Source: Metabacillus_B sp050107715
GTDB lineage: Bacteria; Bacillota; Bacilli; Bacillales; Bacillaceae
Length of the DNA stretch: 64,000 bases
Assembly: GCF_050107715.1 (NCBI RefSeq)
Contig: NZ_JBNILN010000008.1
Span: 1 to 64,000 of the forward strand
Reading direction: 5' to 3'
Position numbers and translations under genes: made by a program. Within the stretch, counting starts at the first letter, position 1. The number at the start of each line of letters is the position of its first letter. The notes beneath the pieces were generated by a model. It ran no database searches, was not told where the DNA came from, and saw nothing but the letters and a program-made list of their open reading frames with translations. This document shows positions 15,720 through 23,996 of the stretch, one piece after another.

Positions 15720-16015
15720 CGATTGGCTGGCCAGATCGCCCTGTCTGATGCCTCCGACCCCTGCTGCGTTAAAGGACAGGGGGACAGAGGCAGAATCGCC
15801 GCATCCTTACTCCCACAGCTATATTTGGTCATGGGGGACAGAGGAATTCAAGCAGACATAAGCCGGGTCGGAGGCAGCCTCCGACCCCATTTTTCAGGCT
15901 TTTCAGGGACAGAGCATAGACTTCGCAAACCCCAGTCCTGCAAGGTGCACATCAAAGCGGTGTCGGAGGTTTGGCGCTTTAGTGGGGCGGGGGACGGAGG
16001 AAAGGCCATTTATTA
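15720..16015 (+). repeat. Dispersed intergenic repeat, copy C (diverged)
   Basis: Non-coding DNA between alr and ydcC with the same ordered blocks as 31060-31200: AGACATAA, a palindromic GGGTCGGAGGC...CCTCCGACCCC core (about 15871-15894), a T-rich stretch, GGGACAGAG, CTGCAAGG and CGGAGGTTTggcGCTTTAG. It is shorter and more diverged than copies A and B. The order and orientation match copy A. The rest of the 15545-16032 gap shows no gene. Confidence 0.6.
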
Positions 16016-16032
16016 AACCCTCCAGCAGGCGT

Positions 16033-16068
16033 AAAAAAAGTGCCTAGAGCCAGCTCTAAGCACTTTTT
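16033..16068 (-). terminator. Terminator of ydcC
   Basis: Minus-strand hairpin AAAAAGTGC-TTAGAGC, short loop, GCTCTAG-GCACTTTTTTTA, seven bases after the ydcC stop. Confidence 0.85.
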
Positions 16069-16074
16069 CGCACG

Positions 16075-17088
16075 TTATTTCGCTGCCTGACCTTGTACGG
16101 ACCTCGCCGCATCCATCATTTCATCCTGTGTCATATCCTCGGAGGCAATCATGTATTCCACCCCGTCGGCAATCCAGGAGATGGAGTTTTCTGTAATCGT
16201 CCCGACTGTAAATCCGAGATCAGCCGGGTCCCCGCTTACTGCAACCGCCTTCGCGGAAGCCGGGGATACACGGGCTCTTTCCTGAATCATCGTAAAGGAC
16301 TTCTCACCGCCAAATGTCATGACAATGCGCTTCCCGTTGCTTGTTTCAAGCTCTTTTTCCTGAATGAGCTTGACCCCTTCAGGGAATTCCATCGGATATT
16401 TGACAGCAAAAGGCTCTTTGTTCACTGGCGCTGCTGCCGGCATATCCATCATTCCGTAGGACATGTTTTTCTCCATATTAAAGGAATCTTTATCAAAGGA
16501 AGGATTAAATTCAAAGTTTTTGAACTCTACGGTCATAAGAGCGTTGCGGTCCGGGTCCATCACCTTTACACTCGCTGGTGACAGATCCTTCTTATTGAAG
16601 GTGATTTCCTGCATTGGAAGCATTGAATTGTTTTGATAATTGGTTTTTGTTTCGAATACATACTGCTTATCTGTTGCCTTGAAAACTGCTTTTTTATCGG
16701 CGATCACATCTTTTACGAGGGATTCAAACAGATAGGCCTGGCTGCTGTTTTTCGGCCACTCGCTTTGGAAACGGAAGCTTTTGTTCAGTGCCGGCGTCAA
16801 AACATAGACACCTTCTTCATTCCGGAGAATCATCTGGCTCTGTTCTTTAGCCGGGTTTTTCAAATTGACGCGGTAAAAGGATGGCTCTTTAAACCAGATT
16901 TCCACATCATATACCTGCGGCTCGCTTCCCGTCTGCAGCGTCATTTTCGCATTGGTTTTGTAGCTTTTCAGCTCCTCTACCTTCTTATCCAGCCCCTTGA
17001 CCACGTCATTCTGGGATTTGTCCCCGCATGCAGACAATAGAAAAACAGCCATAAGTCCTGCAAGCAATAACCATAAGCTTCTTTTCAC
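16075..17088 (-). CDS. ydcC: LolA-like/YdcC sporulation-type lipoprotein
   Basis: A 337-residue lipoprotein with the lipobox LLSAC (Cys21). The mature part is the LolA/LppX-like fold typical of B. subtilis YdcC (KGLDKKVEELKSYKTNAKMTLQT...WFKEPSFYRVNL), plus a C-terminal DUF4367-type segment (about 225-335). YdcC is expressed in sporulation in B. subtilis and its biochemical role is unknown. It lies between acpS and alr as expected. Confidence 0.9.
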   Translation of the reverse strand: MKRSLWLLLAGLMAVFLLSACGDKSQNDVVKGLDKKVEELKSYKTNAKMTLQTGSEPQVYDVEIWFKEPSFYRVNLKNPAKEQSQMILRNEEGVYVLTPALNKSFRFQSEWPKNSSQAYLFESLVKDVIADKKAVFKATDKQYVFETKTNYQNNSMLPMQEITFNKKDLSPASVKVMDPDRNALMTVEFKNFEFNPSFDKDSFNMEKNMSYGMMDMPAAAPVNKEPFAVKYPMEFPEGVKLIQEKELETSNGKRIVMTFGGEKSFTMIQERARVSPASAKAVAVSGDPADLGFTVGTITENSISWIADGVEYMIASEDMTQDEMMDAARSVQGQAAK

Positions 17089-17191
17089 CCTTTTTCAGCC
17101 CCTTTGTTTTATCTCACAGAAAAACAGTGTTTAACACTTGTCTCTCTCATTCCGATACAAATATATGAGGCGGAGCGGGTGAATATGCAGA

Positions 17192-17557
17192 CTAGCTTGA
17201 CAGGCTCTCGAGGATAATCTGTGCGGCAGCATATTCTTTCGTATGGGTAATGGAAACGTGAACGGCTGTTCCGCCTAAGTGCGGGGATTCAGCAACCGGT
17301 TTGCCGCTTTTTTCTTTTGTGATTTGAATATCCTGAAAGCTTAGCGATTTTCCAATGCCGAGGCCGGATGCTTTAGCAAAAGCTTCTTTTCCCGCAAACC
17401 GGCCTGCCAGAAATTCTGTCCTCCGCAAACCTTTTAACCCCCGGTAAATCTTCAGCTCTTTTTCGCCTAGAATACGTTCTGCGAAACGGGGCTGCCGATC
17501 CTCCAAAGCCCGTATTCTGTTGATTTCCACTATATCCAGTCCAATTCCTGTAATCAT
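17192..17557 (-). CDS. acpS: Holo-[acyl-carrier-protein] synthase
   Basis: A 121-residue enzyme that transfers 4'-phosphopantetheine from CoA to ACP. GIGLDIVEINRI (Asp8) and FAGKEAFAKA supply the magnesium ligands; HVSITHTKEYAAAQ is the C-terminal signature. The family works as a trimer. Divergent from the rhomboid gene with 70 bases between. Confidence 0.96.
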   Translation of the reverse strand: MITGIGLDIVEINRIRALEDRQPRFAERILGEKELKIYRGLKGLRRTEFLAGRFAGKEAFAKASGLGIGKSLSFQDIQITKEKSGKPVAESPHLGGTAVHVSITHTKEYAAAQIILESLSS

Positions 17558-17627
17558 CGGGTCCCCCTGTACTATTCAGCCAATCGCTCCATATAAATGA
17601 AGTAACCCTCGAAAGGAGCGAGTCCGA

Positions 17628-18218
17628 TTGTTTATTCGTAACGAAAGCTTTTCATCCTATCTTTCCAAATTTCCGTTAACCTCTTTTATAATAGGTCTGC
17701 ACATTCTGATCTGGGGATTCTTTTCCCTCCCTTTTCAGGACAGCCCTTATTGGTTTTCACAGGCAGATGGGTTCAACTCTGCCATTGCACACGGCCAGTG
17801 GTGGAGGCTGATCACTCCAATTTTTCTTCACGCAGGCTTTACCCATCTCCTGTTTAATTCGTTTTCACTTGCTGTTGCAGCACCGCCGCTTGAAGAGATG
17901 CTTGGCAAGGCGAGGCTCGCTTTACTCTATGCCGGATCCGGGATCGCCGCAAATGCAGCGACCTTTATCCTTCTCCCGCCGGAGTACAGCCATGTCGGTG
18001 CATCCGGAGCCATTTTCGGACTGTTCGGATGCTGGCTGTTTATGGCATTAAACCGTAAAAACCGGATCAGCCCTGCACAATCACAAATCCTTTTTATCAT
18101 TTTAGCCATGAGCCTTGCCGCATCATTCCTCTCTCCGTCCGTTAATGTGACTGCTCATATCTTTGGATTGGCAGCAGGGTTTGGGCTCTCTGCGCTTTTG
18201 TTGAAAAGAGATATTTGA
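17628..18218 (+). CDS. ydcA: Rhomboid family intramembrane serine protease
   Basis: A 196-residue six-helix rhomboid (B. subtilis YdcA). Catalytic Ser126 is in GASG (124-127) and His177 in VTAHIFGLAAG; HAGFTHLLFNSFS supplies His73 and Asn77 of the oxyanion region. It starts at a TTG placed 9 bases after AGGAG. It is convergent with ydbT, sharing a terminator. Confidence 0.92.
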   Translation: MFIRNESFSSYLSKFPLTSFIIGLHILIWGFFSLPFQDSPYWFSQADGFNSAIAHGQWWRLITPIFLHAGFTHLLFNSFSLAVAAPPLEEMLGKARLALLYAGSGIAANAATFILLPPEYSHVGASGAIFGLFGCWLFMALNRKNRISPAQSQILFIILAMSLAASFLSPSVNVTAHIFGLAAGFGLSALLLKRDI

Positions 18219-18223
18219 AGAAA

Positions 18224-18256
18224 AAAAGCGTTTGCCCGCTTGCGGAAACAAACGCT
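18224..18256. terminator. Bidirectional terminator between rhomboid and ydbT
   Basis: AAAAAAAGCGTTTG, a 14-base loop and CAAACGC form a hairpin between two convergent stop codons. The A run serves the minus-strand gene as a U run. Confidence 0.6.
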
Positions 18257-18267
18257 GCTATCTTCTC

Positions 18268-19761
18268 TCAATCCTTTCCGCTGTCCGCATTGCCGCCCGC
18301 CCGCTCCGGGGGTCTGTTCGAATACCAGTCATAGAGGACGATTCCATCCTCAAGATCCAGATCTTTCACCGAAAAATGAGCCCCGAGCACATTTGCCATG
18401 GCCGAAGTCTTCACTGTTACAAGCTTCTGCCGTTTTTGAAAAACGGTTTGATTCACTTGAAGCTGCTGCATCCTTTTAATAGGGAGAATCACAGAGGATC
18501 TGGATATCGCCCTCATATAAAGAATCAGCTGCTCCTCTTCCAGCCGGTAGCCCGAATCCCTGTGGGCGAAATAGCCGAATAGCGCAGAAAGCGGAAGCAG
18601 GATGAGAGAAAGCCATCCCCAAGGCGGAAACATATAAATGATGATGCCCGCAGGGATAATAAAAGGCCATCCGTATCGAAGCAAATACTTTCTGAGCGCT
18701 CTTTTCGGAACCGGGACTTTTTCAGTCCGGTACGCGTATTGCGGCAAAAATGACTCCAGCAAGGAACCAATTTGATTGGTTTTGACGAACGGAAAGATAG
18801 CGGCGGATAAACCGTCAGCGTCCTGCTTTCCCCCTGCACAAATCAGCTGGACAGTTGCATAGCCAAGCGGCTGCCGCAAAGGATTCTCGGTAATTTTAAC
18901 AGCTTGAATCCTTTTGATGGGAATGGTCAGCTGGTTTTTTTCCAGAAGTCCTCTTGAGATGATAAAATCATCGCCTCTTCGTTCCATTGTGAAATTCGCA
19001 TACTTCAATAAAATACCTGCCATACTCAATAGCCAGGCCAGGAGAAATCCAAGAAAAATCAGAAAGGCTAGAAAGGGGATTCCCGCAGAGGTCAATGATT
19101 CAAACCGCTTCAGGATGGACTCAACCGGCAGCAATTCATCGATCTGGGAGCCGAACGCAAAAACCGCTGAGACAACAACCCCTATTCCGCTGCTGGTAGC
19201 CGCCCCAATCAGCAATTCTTTACCGGTCATTTTATACGTCTTCCGTTTTTCCTCTCCGGCATTGCATTCAGGTGCAGCATCCTCCATTTCCTCGGGCCCA
19301 GCCTTAATTTTTATCTTTCTCTCGCTCAGCTCCTTCTGAATGGCCGCTGCTTCGGATTTTGATATGGCTGTAAGCTCTATTTCCGCTTCAGCCCCGCCGC
19401 TCGCCGTTTCAATTTCAAGCTTGACAAGACCGAACAGCTGCTGAATAATTCCCGCACGGGTGTTAATGGTTTGCACTCTTTCAATCGGCACAAAACGCTT
19501 CTGCTTTACAAACAGCCCCTGCTCAACCCGGAGCTCGTCCTCTTCAATTCTATATGTAAACTTCAGCCACTTAATCACACTGAACACGATGAGCACCACC
19601 AGAAACAGTCCTGCCCCGGCATATAAAAGGAGGCCGAGCATGCCAGGTGCGCGGTTAACAAAGATAAAGATTACAAGCGGAATAATCATATCCTTCAAAA
19701 GCTTTAAAAAGTTGATGATCGCTGCTGCCGGATGGAGCCGCTTCGGTTCAGACATCATCAT
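18268..19761 (-). CDS. ydbT: PH-domain (bPH2) membrane protein YdbT
   Basis: A 497-residue membrane protein with repeated YdbS-type bacterial PH domains, each following a pair of transmembrane helices (about 20-58, 175-250, 365-400). The first domain begins about YRIEEDELRVEQGLFVKQKRFVPIERVQ. In B. subtilis the ydbST pair belongs to the sigma-W regulon and protects against a Bacillus antimicrobial. It overlaps ydbS by 14 bases, so the two are coupled. Confidence 0.9.
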   Translation of the reverse strand: MMMSEPKRLHPAAAIINFLKLLKDMIIPLVIFIFVNRAPGMLGLLLYAGAGLFLVVLIVFSVIKWLKFTYRIEEDELRVEQGLFVKQKRFVPIERVQTINTRAGIIQQLFGLVKLEIETASGGAEAEIELTAISKSEAAAIQKELSERKIKIKAGPEEMEDAAPECNAGEEKRKTYKMTGKELLIGAATSSGIGVVVSAVFAFGSQIDELLPVESILKRFESLTSAGIPFLAFLIFLGFLLAWLLSMAGILLKYANFTMERRGDDFIISRGLLEKNQLTIPIKRIQAVKITENPLRQPLGYATVQLICAGGKQDADGLSAAIFPFVKTNQIGSLLESFLPQYAYRTEKVPVPKRALRKYLLRYGWPFIIPAGIIIYMFPPWGWLSLILLPLSALFGYFAHRDSGYRLEEEQLILYMRAISRSSVILPIKRMQQLQVNQTVFQKRQKLVTVKTSAMANVLGAHFSVKDLDLEDGIVLYDWYSNRPPERAGGNADSGKD

Positions 19762-20227
19762 CGGTCACCCTGGCGAGCCTCGAAATAAAGTCCCTCAGAC
19801 GGTCCGCCTCCTCCATGTCCAATGCCGGAATTTCATGCTTCGTAGCAGCGGTGGAAATTTCTACAGTGGCAAGTTCGTATTTCCTCAAAAGCGGCCCCTG
19901 CTTCGTATCCACATGCTGAACACGCACCATCGGAATTATGGTTCTTTGCACATTAAGCCATCCATGCTGCAAATCGATTTCATGCTCATGAACCTCGTAC
20001 CTCCAAAAACGCTGTCGGTACATAGGCACGAGCCACACTCCGATCACCAAATACAGCAGCGTACCTGCTGCTCCTATCATAGCCGTCCAAAACGGCCATA
20101 CGCCGTAGGCAATTAAAAAACCAATTCCAACATCCGCCAAGATGAAGACTAAAGCTGTTAACAGGCCGGTTATCTGCCAGACCGTCCTGGCCTTTCTGCT
20201 GATTTGATGCTGCGGTCTCTCTCTCAT
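19748..20227 (-). CDS. ydbS: PH-domain (bPH2) membrane protein YdbS
   Basis: A 159-residue protein with two transmembrane helices (about 20-70) followed by one bPH2 domain (YEVHEHEIDLQHGWLNVQRTIIPMVRVQHVDTKQGPLLR). It is the partner of YdbT. GGAGG sits about 11 bases before the ATG, and an ECF-type promoter lies at 20253-20278. Confidence 0.9.
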   Translation of the reverse strand: MRERPQHQISRKARTVWQITGLLTALVFILADVGIGFLIAYGVWPFWTAMIGAAGTLLYLVIGVWLVPMYRQRFWRYEVHEHEIDLQHGWLNVQRTIIPMVRVQHVDTKQGPLLRKYELATVEISTAATKHEIPALDMEEADRLRDFISRLARVTDDDV

Positions 20228-20252
20228 TTCCGATTCCCCCTCCTGTATGAAA

Positions 20253-20278
20253 TACGGTTTAAAAAAGAAAAAAGTTCC
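20253..20278 (-). promoter_or_regulatory. ECF (sigma-W-like) promoter of ydbST
   Basis: On the minus strand GGAAC (20274-20278), 17 bases with a T-rich run, and CGTA (20253-20256) fit the ECF pattern (sigma-W TGAAAC-N16-CGTA). The distance to the ydbS start is about 25 bases. Sigma-W control of ydbST in B. subtilis supports the call. Confidence 0.6.
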
Positions 20279-20306
20279 TCATTTTCCATTGTACGGGCAA
20301 AGGCCT

Positions 20307-21269
20307 TCACTTCCAATAAAAACTGCTTCCATCCACTTTTTCAAAGGATGACTCGGATTTTAAATCCTCCATCAGTCTGAACAGAGCCCCATCCTTCTGT
20401 TTGGCCTCAACCATACAGTCAATGTGGCTCGCACTCCCCTTTACACCATTTAAAAAATCAGCAAACATTTGAGGATCGACAAAATCAGAATGAGCCCTGA
20501 ATTCTTTCTCACTCCTCGGACTTGAGATATGCATCTTTACAGGAAGACTCGAATGCTTCCAGGTTTCCAAGCCTCGAAGCCAGTCCTCTTCCCATTCGGG
20601 TGATTCATGATGAGCAAGATGATGATGGTAGTCGAACACGAACGGGATTCCAAGCTTTTCGCATAAATAAAGAACATCTTTCGCATGGAAAGCTGAATCA
20701 TCGTTCTCAAGCATAATCAGTTTTTGAAGGGAATGCGGAACAAACCCCCAGTTGTGAATAAACTGCTCCAAAGCCTTGTCCTTGTCTTTATGTGCTCCAC
20801 CTGTATGCAGAACACACCGGTGCTCTTCATTAATGCCCATCGCCTTAAGCATGTCCCGGTGCATCTTCAGCGTCTGCAGCGCATTTTTCAAAATCTCCGG
20901 TTTAGAGGAATTCATCAGCACAAAATGATCCGGATGAAAGTCTGTTCTCATCGGATGCTTTGACAAAAATCGGGACACGTCCGCAAACTCGGGCAGCAAG
21001 GGCGTCATAAAATCCCAATCCTTTAGCTCAGGATGATTCGCAAGCGGCACAAGCCTTGAGCTGAAACGAAAAAAATGAATCTCACTCCAAGCGTTATGCT
21101 TCAGCAGCCTCAAACAGTTCCGAATGTTCTCAAGCGCAATCCTTTCGAGCTTTAGCAGCGCTGCCTCCCGATTCTTCAATCGGCTAAATTGAGCATACGT
21201 CATCGTTTTGGATGGGGAAGCGTTGTGAAGCTCAGAACTCATGGCTGCGTAACCTAACCGGATATACAT
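20307..21269 (-). CDS. uvsE: UV DNA damage endonuclease UvsE
   Basis: A 320-residue UVDE-family TIM-barrel endonuclease that nicks DNA 5' to UV photoproducts. It starts MYIRLGYAAMS and has metal-ligand segments HTGGAHKDK, MLENDDSAF, FVFDYHHHLAHHE and MHISSPR. In B. subtilis uvsE (ywjD) is elsewhere; here it is inserted between cshA and ydbS. I see no clear SOS box upstream. Confidence 0.94.
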   Translation of the reverse strand: MYIRLGYAAMSSELHNASPSKTMTYAQFSRLKNREAALLKLERIALENIRNCLRLLKHNAWSEIHFFRFSSRLVPLANHPELKDWDFMTPLLPEFADVSRFLSKHPMRTDFHPDHFVLMNSSKPEILKNALQTLKMHRDMLKAMGINEEHRCVLHTGGAHKDKDKALEQFIHNWGFVPHSLQKLIMLENDDSAFHAKDVLYLCEKLGIPFVFDYHHHLAHHESPEWEEDWLRGLETWKHSSLPVKMHISSPRSEKEFRAHSDFVDPQMFADFLNGVKGSASHIDCMVEAKQKDGALFRLMEDLKSESSFEKVDGSSFYWK

Positions 21270-21489
21270 ACGGAAACCGGCCTCCTCTTATCTGATTTTA
21301 GTTAGTATGTCCAGAAAGGAGTGACGTCAGGAGTCTGGAGGCGAGTTTAAAAACAGAAGGATGATAGCGGGTGACAGCCTTCCGGTACTTTCCAGCAGTG
21401 GACCATATATCCAGCCGGCCTGCTGCTGTAAGGGCACTCAAGTAAAAGCGCCCTGGTGCTGATGAAGACCCACACTCCGCTTACTGATC

Positions 21490-21525
21490 AAAAAAAAACA
21501 GCACCCGTCAATCGGAGTGCTGTTT
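21490..21525 (-). terminator. Terminator of cshA
   Basis: Minus-strand hairpin AACAGCACTCCG ... CGGGTGCTGTT followed by eight Ts, 10 bases after the cshA stop. The rest of 21270-21489 shows no gene. Confidence 0.9.
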
Positions 21526-21534
21526 TACTGGTGA

Positions 21535-23031
21535 TTAGTTAGAGTAAGCTTTGTTTTTGCTGCCGCTTGTGCCGCTTCTTCTTTGCTGGGAACGGCCTTT
21601 ATCATTGTAAGAACGGTTGCCTTTTTTCGCTCCGCTGCGCTGGCTGTTGTAGCCGTCGCGGCGATTGCGGTTGCCTCCGCCTGAGCCTTTTCCGCCGCCG
21701 CGTTTAGAGAATGCAGGCGGTTCGTCTGTCAATTTGATCGGAGTTTGATCCGGCTCTTTTGTCATAAGTTTGATGACTGCTGATACAACTGCTTCTGCAT
21801 CGAATTCTTCGAGAAGCTGAGTTGCTGCTTTTGAATAGTAGGAAAGGTTTCCTTCTTCAATAACAGAACGAATTTTCTCGGAGGTCATCGTTTGCTGGCC
21901 TTCAAGTGCCTGGTCAAGAGTTGGAGGATTCATTTTGTCCATTTTGCGTTTTGTTGTACGCTCAATGCTTTTCAGCATATCCATTTCTCTTGATGTAATG
22001 AATGTCATGGCCATACCGGTTTTTCCTGCACGTCCGGTACGTCCGATACGGTGAACATAGCTTTCAGGATCCTGAGGCACATCGAAGTTGTAAACGTGAG
22101 TAACGCCGGAAATATCCAATCCGCGCGCTGCTACATCCGTTGCAACGAGTACGTCAATATTTCCTGTTTTAAATTTGCGGAGCGCGGACATTCTGCGTGC
22201 CTGGCTCAGGTCACCATGAATGCCTTCAGCTGTATATCCGCGAAGGTTAAGAGCTTCTGTCAGTTCATCTACACGGCGCTTCGTACGTCCGAAAACGATC
22301 GCAAGCTCCGGAGACTGGATGTCCAAAAGGCGTGTCAGAACATCAAATTTCTGTTTTTCATGTGTATTAATGTAAAATTGCTGAATGTTTGGAGTCGTTA
22401 CTTCTTTCGCTTGTACTTTCACAACTTCAGGATCTTTCATGAATCGTTCCGCAATGCGGCGGATTGGATCCGGCATTGTCGCTGAGAAAAGAAGAGTTTG
22501 ATGATTATCAGGAACATTGGAAAGGATGGATTCGATATCTTCAATGAATCCCATGTTCAGCATTTCATCTGCTTCGTCAAGAACGACTGTATGCACGCCG
22601 TCCAATTTTAATGTTTTGCGGTTGATGTGATCAAGCAAACGTCCAGGTGTTCCCACGATGATATGAGGATTTTTCTTCAGCGCACGGATTTGACGGCTGA
22701 TGTCCTGTCCTCCATAGATAGGAAGAACGCGGGAGCGCTTGTAGTAGCTTAGCTTGTAAAGCTCTTCAGATACTTGAACCGCAAGCTCGCGAGTCGGTGC
22801 GATAATGATCGCTTGGATGTTTTGGTTTTCAGGCTCGATTTTTTCGATTAACGGTAAGCCGAATGCTGCAGTTTTACCTGTACCGGTTTGCGCCTGTCCA
22901 ATAATGTCTTTCCCTTGAAGGCCTAGAGGAATGGTTTGGGCTTGAATCGGGGTCGCCTCTTCGAAACCCATTTTGTTAATTGCCTTCATTAGACTTTCGC
23001 TTAAACCTAGATCTTGAAACTTTGTATTCAA
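21535..23031 (-). CDS. cshA: DEAD-box ATP-dependent RNA helicase CshA
   Basis: A 498-residue RNA helicase (B. subtilis YdbR/CshA), part of the RNA degradosome and ribosome assembly. Motifs in order: Q motif (about 20-25), AQTGTGKT (about 48-55), PTRELA, VVLDEADEML (about 149-158), SAT, HRIGRTGRAGK (about 325-335). The C-terminal 60 residues are Gly/Arg/Ser rich. Length matches B. subtilis CshA. A leader of about 160 bases precedes it with partly repeated CAGACTTA motifs (23070-23095). Confidence 0.96.
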   Translation of the reverse strand: MNTKFQDLGLSESLMKAINKMGFEEATPIQAQTIPLGLQGKDIIGQAQTGTGKTAAFGLPLIEKIEPENQNIQAIIIAPTRELAVQVSEELYKLSYYKRSRVLPIYGGQDISRQIRALKKNPHIIVGTPGRLLDHINRKTLKLDGVHTVVLDEADEMLNMGFIEDIESILSNVPDNHQTLLFSATMPDPIRRIAERFMKDPEVVKVQAKEVTTPNIQQFYINTHEKQKFDVLTRLLDIQSPELAIVFGRTKRRVDELTEALNLRGYTAEGIHGDLSQARRMSALRKFKTGNIDVLVATDVAARGLDISGVTHVYNFDVPQDPESYVHRIGRTGRAGKTGMAMTFITSREMDMLKSIERTTKRKMDKMNPPTLDQALEGQQTMTSEKIRSVIEEGNLSYYSKAATQLLEEFDAEAVVSAVIKLMTKEPDQTPIKLTDEPPAFSKRGGGKGSGGGNRNRRDGYNSQRSGAKKGNRSYNDKGRSQQRRSGTSGSKNKAYSN

Positions 23032-23192
23032 ATTTATTCATACTCCTTTATTTATCCAGTCTTCTCAGACTTAGTTATAGTCTTCACAGACTTAAGTTCC
23101 AGTTCATATCTTCTTTTAAGAAGCCCGTAAACACTTAAATTTAATCATACCATGATATGACACTGAATACAATCAGGTAAAAAATCCAATAT

Positions 23193-23918
23193 TTATCCCT
23201 CTTGTTTTTGGTGCTCTCGTCTGTGAGAGGGTGTGATTCCGAGGAACTCCCCGGCTTCTTCTGCCAATGCTTCAAAGTCCCCCCCGTGGCAGACTAAATG
23301 CTTTGAGGAAGGGAGGAAACACAGTTTTTTCTTTTGTGAGCCGATTTTTTTGTACAGAAAATGGGCGCTTTTCACCGGCACAATCCCGTCGCATTCGCCT
23401 TGAACAATCAATACGGGGATGCGAATACCAGGAAGCCTTGGCTTTACATAGTTTACCAGTTTTCGGAATTGCAGGGTAGCCATAATCGGAGTTTCCAGTA
23501 TTTTTTTTCGATAGCGCAAGTAGATTTCATTTTCATGGAGGAGGCCTTTGAAGCGATCCTGGACCATTCCCCGGATATCTTTAATGAACTGCCGAGGATT
23601 CACATAATAAGCGGCTGCACTAAGGAGAATGAGTTTTTTAACCGGATATTTCTCAGCCAGATAGGAAGCGATCATGCCTCCCATGGAAAAACCAATAACA
23701 TATACTTCCCCGCAATGCTCCAAAAGGCTCTTCAATTCTTCTTCCGCACAGTCAATCCAGTTTTCAAAAGCAATTCCTTTGAGCGAGTCCGAATCGCCGT
23801 GCCCCGGAAGGCATGGCGTTCGAACCTCCCAATCGGTATTCTTTCTGACATAATCAGCAAGCGGCTCTACCTCATAGGGGGCACCCGTAAATCCATGTAT
23901 GAACAGACAGCCATTCAT
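23193..23918 (-). CDS. Alpha/beta hydrolase, Est30/YvaK-type carboxylesterase
   Basis: A 241-residue serine hydrolase. GFSMG at 76-80 gives nucleophile Ser78; the Asp is in VQGECDGIVP and the His in SSKHLVCHG. The oxyanion segment FIHGFTGAPYEV is typical of the thermostable carboxylesterase Est30. No signal peptide is seen. It lies between cshA and murF; physiological substrates are unknown. Confidence 0.85.
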   Translation of the reverse strand: MNGCLFIHGFTGAPYEVEPLADYVRKNTDWEVRTPCLPGHGDSDSLKGIAFENWIDCAEEELKSLLEHCGEVYVIGFSMGGMIASYLAEKYPVKKLILLSAAAYYVNPRQFIKDIRGMVQDRFKGLLHENEIYLRYRKKILETPIMATLQFRKLVNYVKPRLPGIRIPVLIVQGECDGIVPVKSAHFLYKKIGSQKKKLCFLPSSKHLVCHGGDFEALAEEAGEFLGITPSHRREHQKQEG

Positions 23919-23996
23919 CCTATCCCTCCCATAATAAACCTCATATACAGGTTTACCCGTCCGGGGAGAAAATAAAAATGTTTTCCGGGGCTTTTT

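Noticed and set aside
15711..16016. 101-codon plus-strand frame between alr and ydcC
   Set aside because: Coincides with dispersed repeat copy C and reads low-complexity Gly/Arg/Ser sequence.
23941..23996. Possible terminator of murF with CCGGGG at both ends
   Set aside because: The two CCGGGG blocks are direct, not inverted, and do not pair into a stem.
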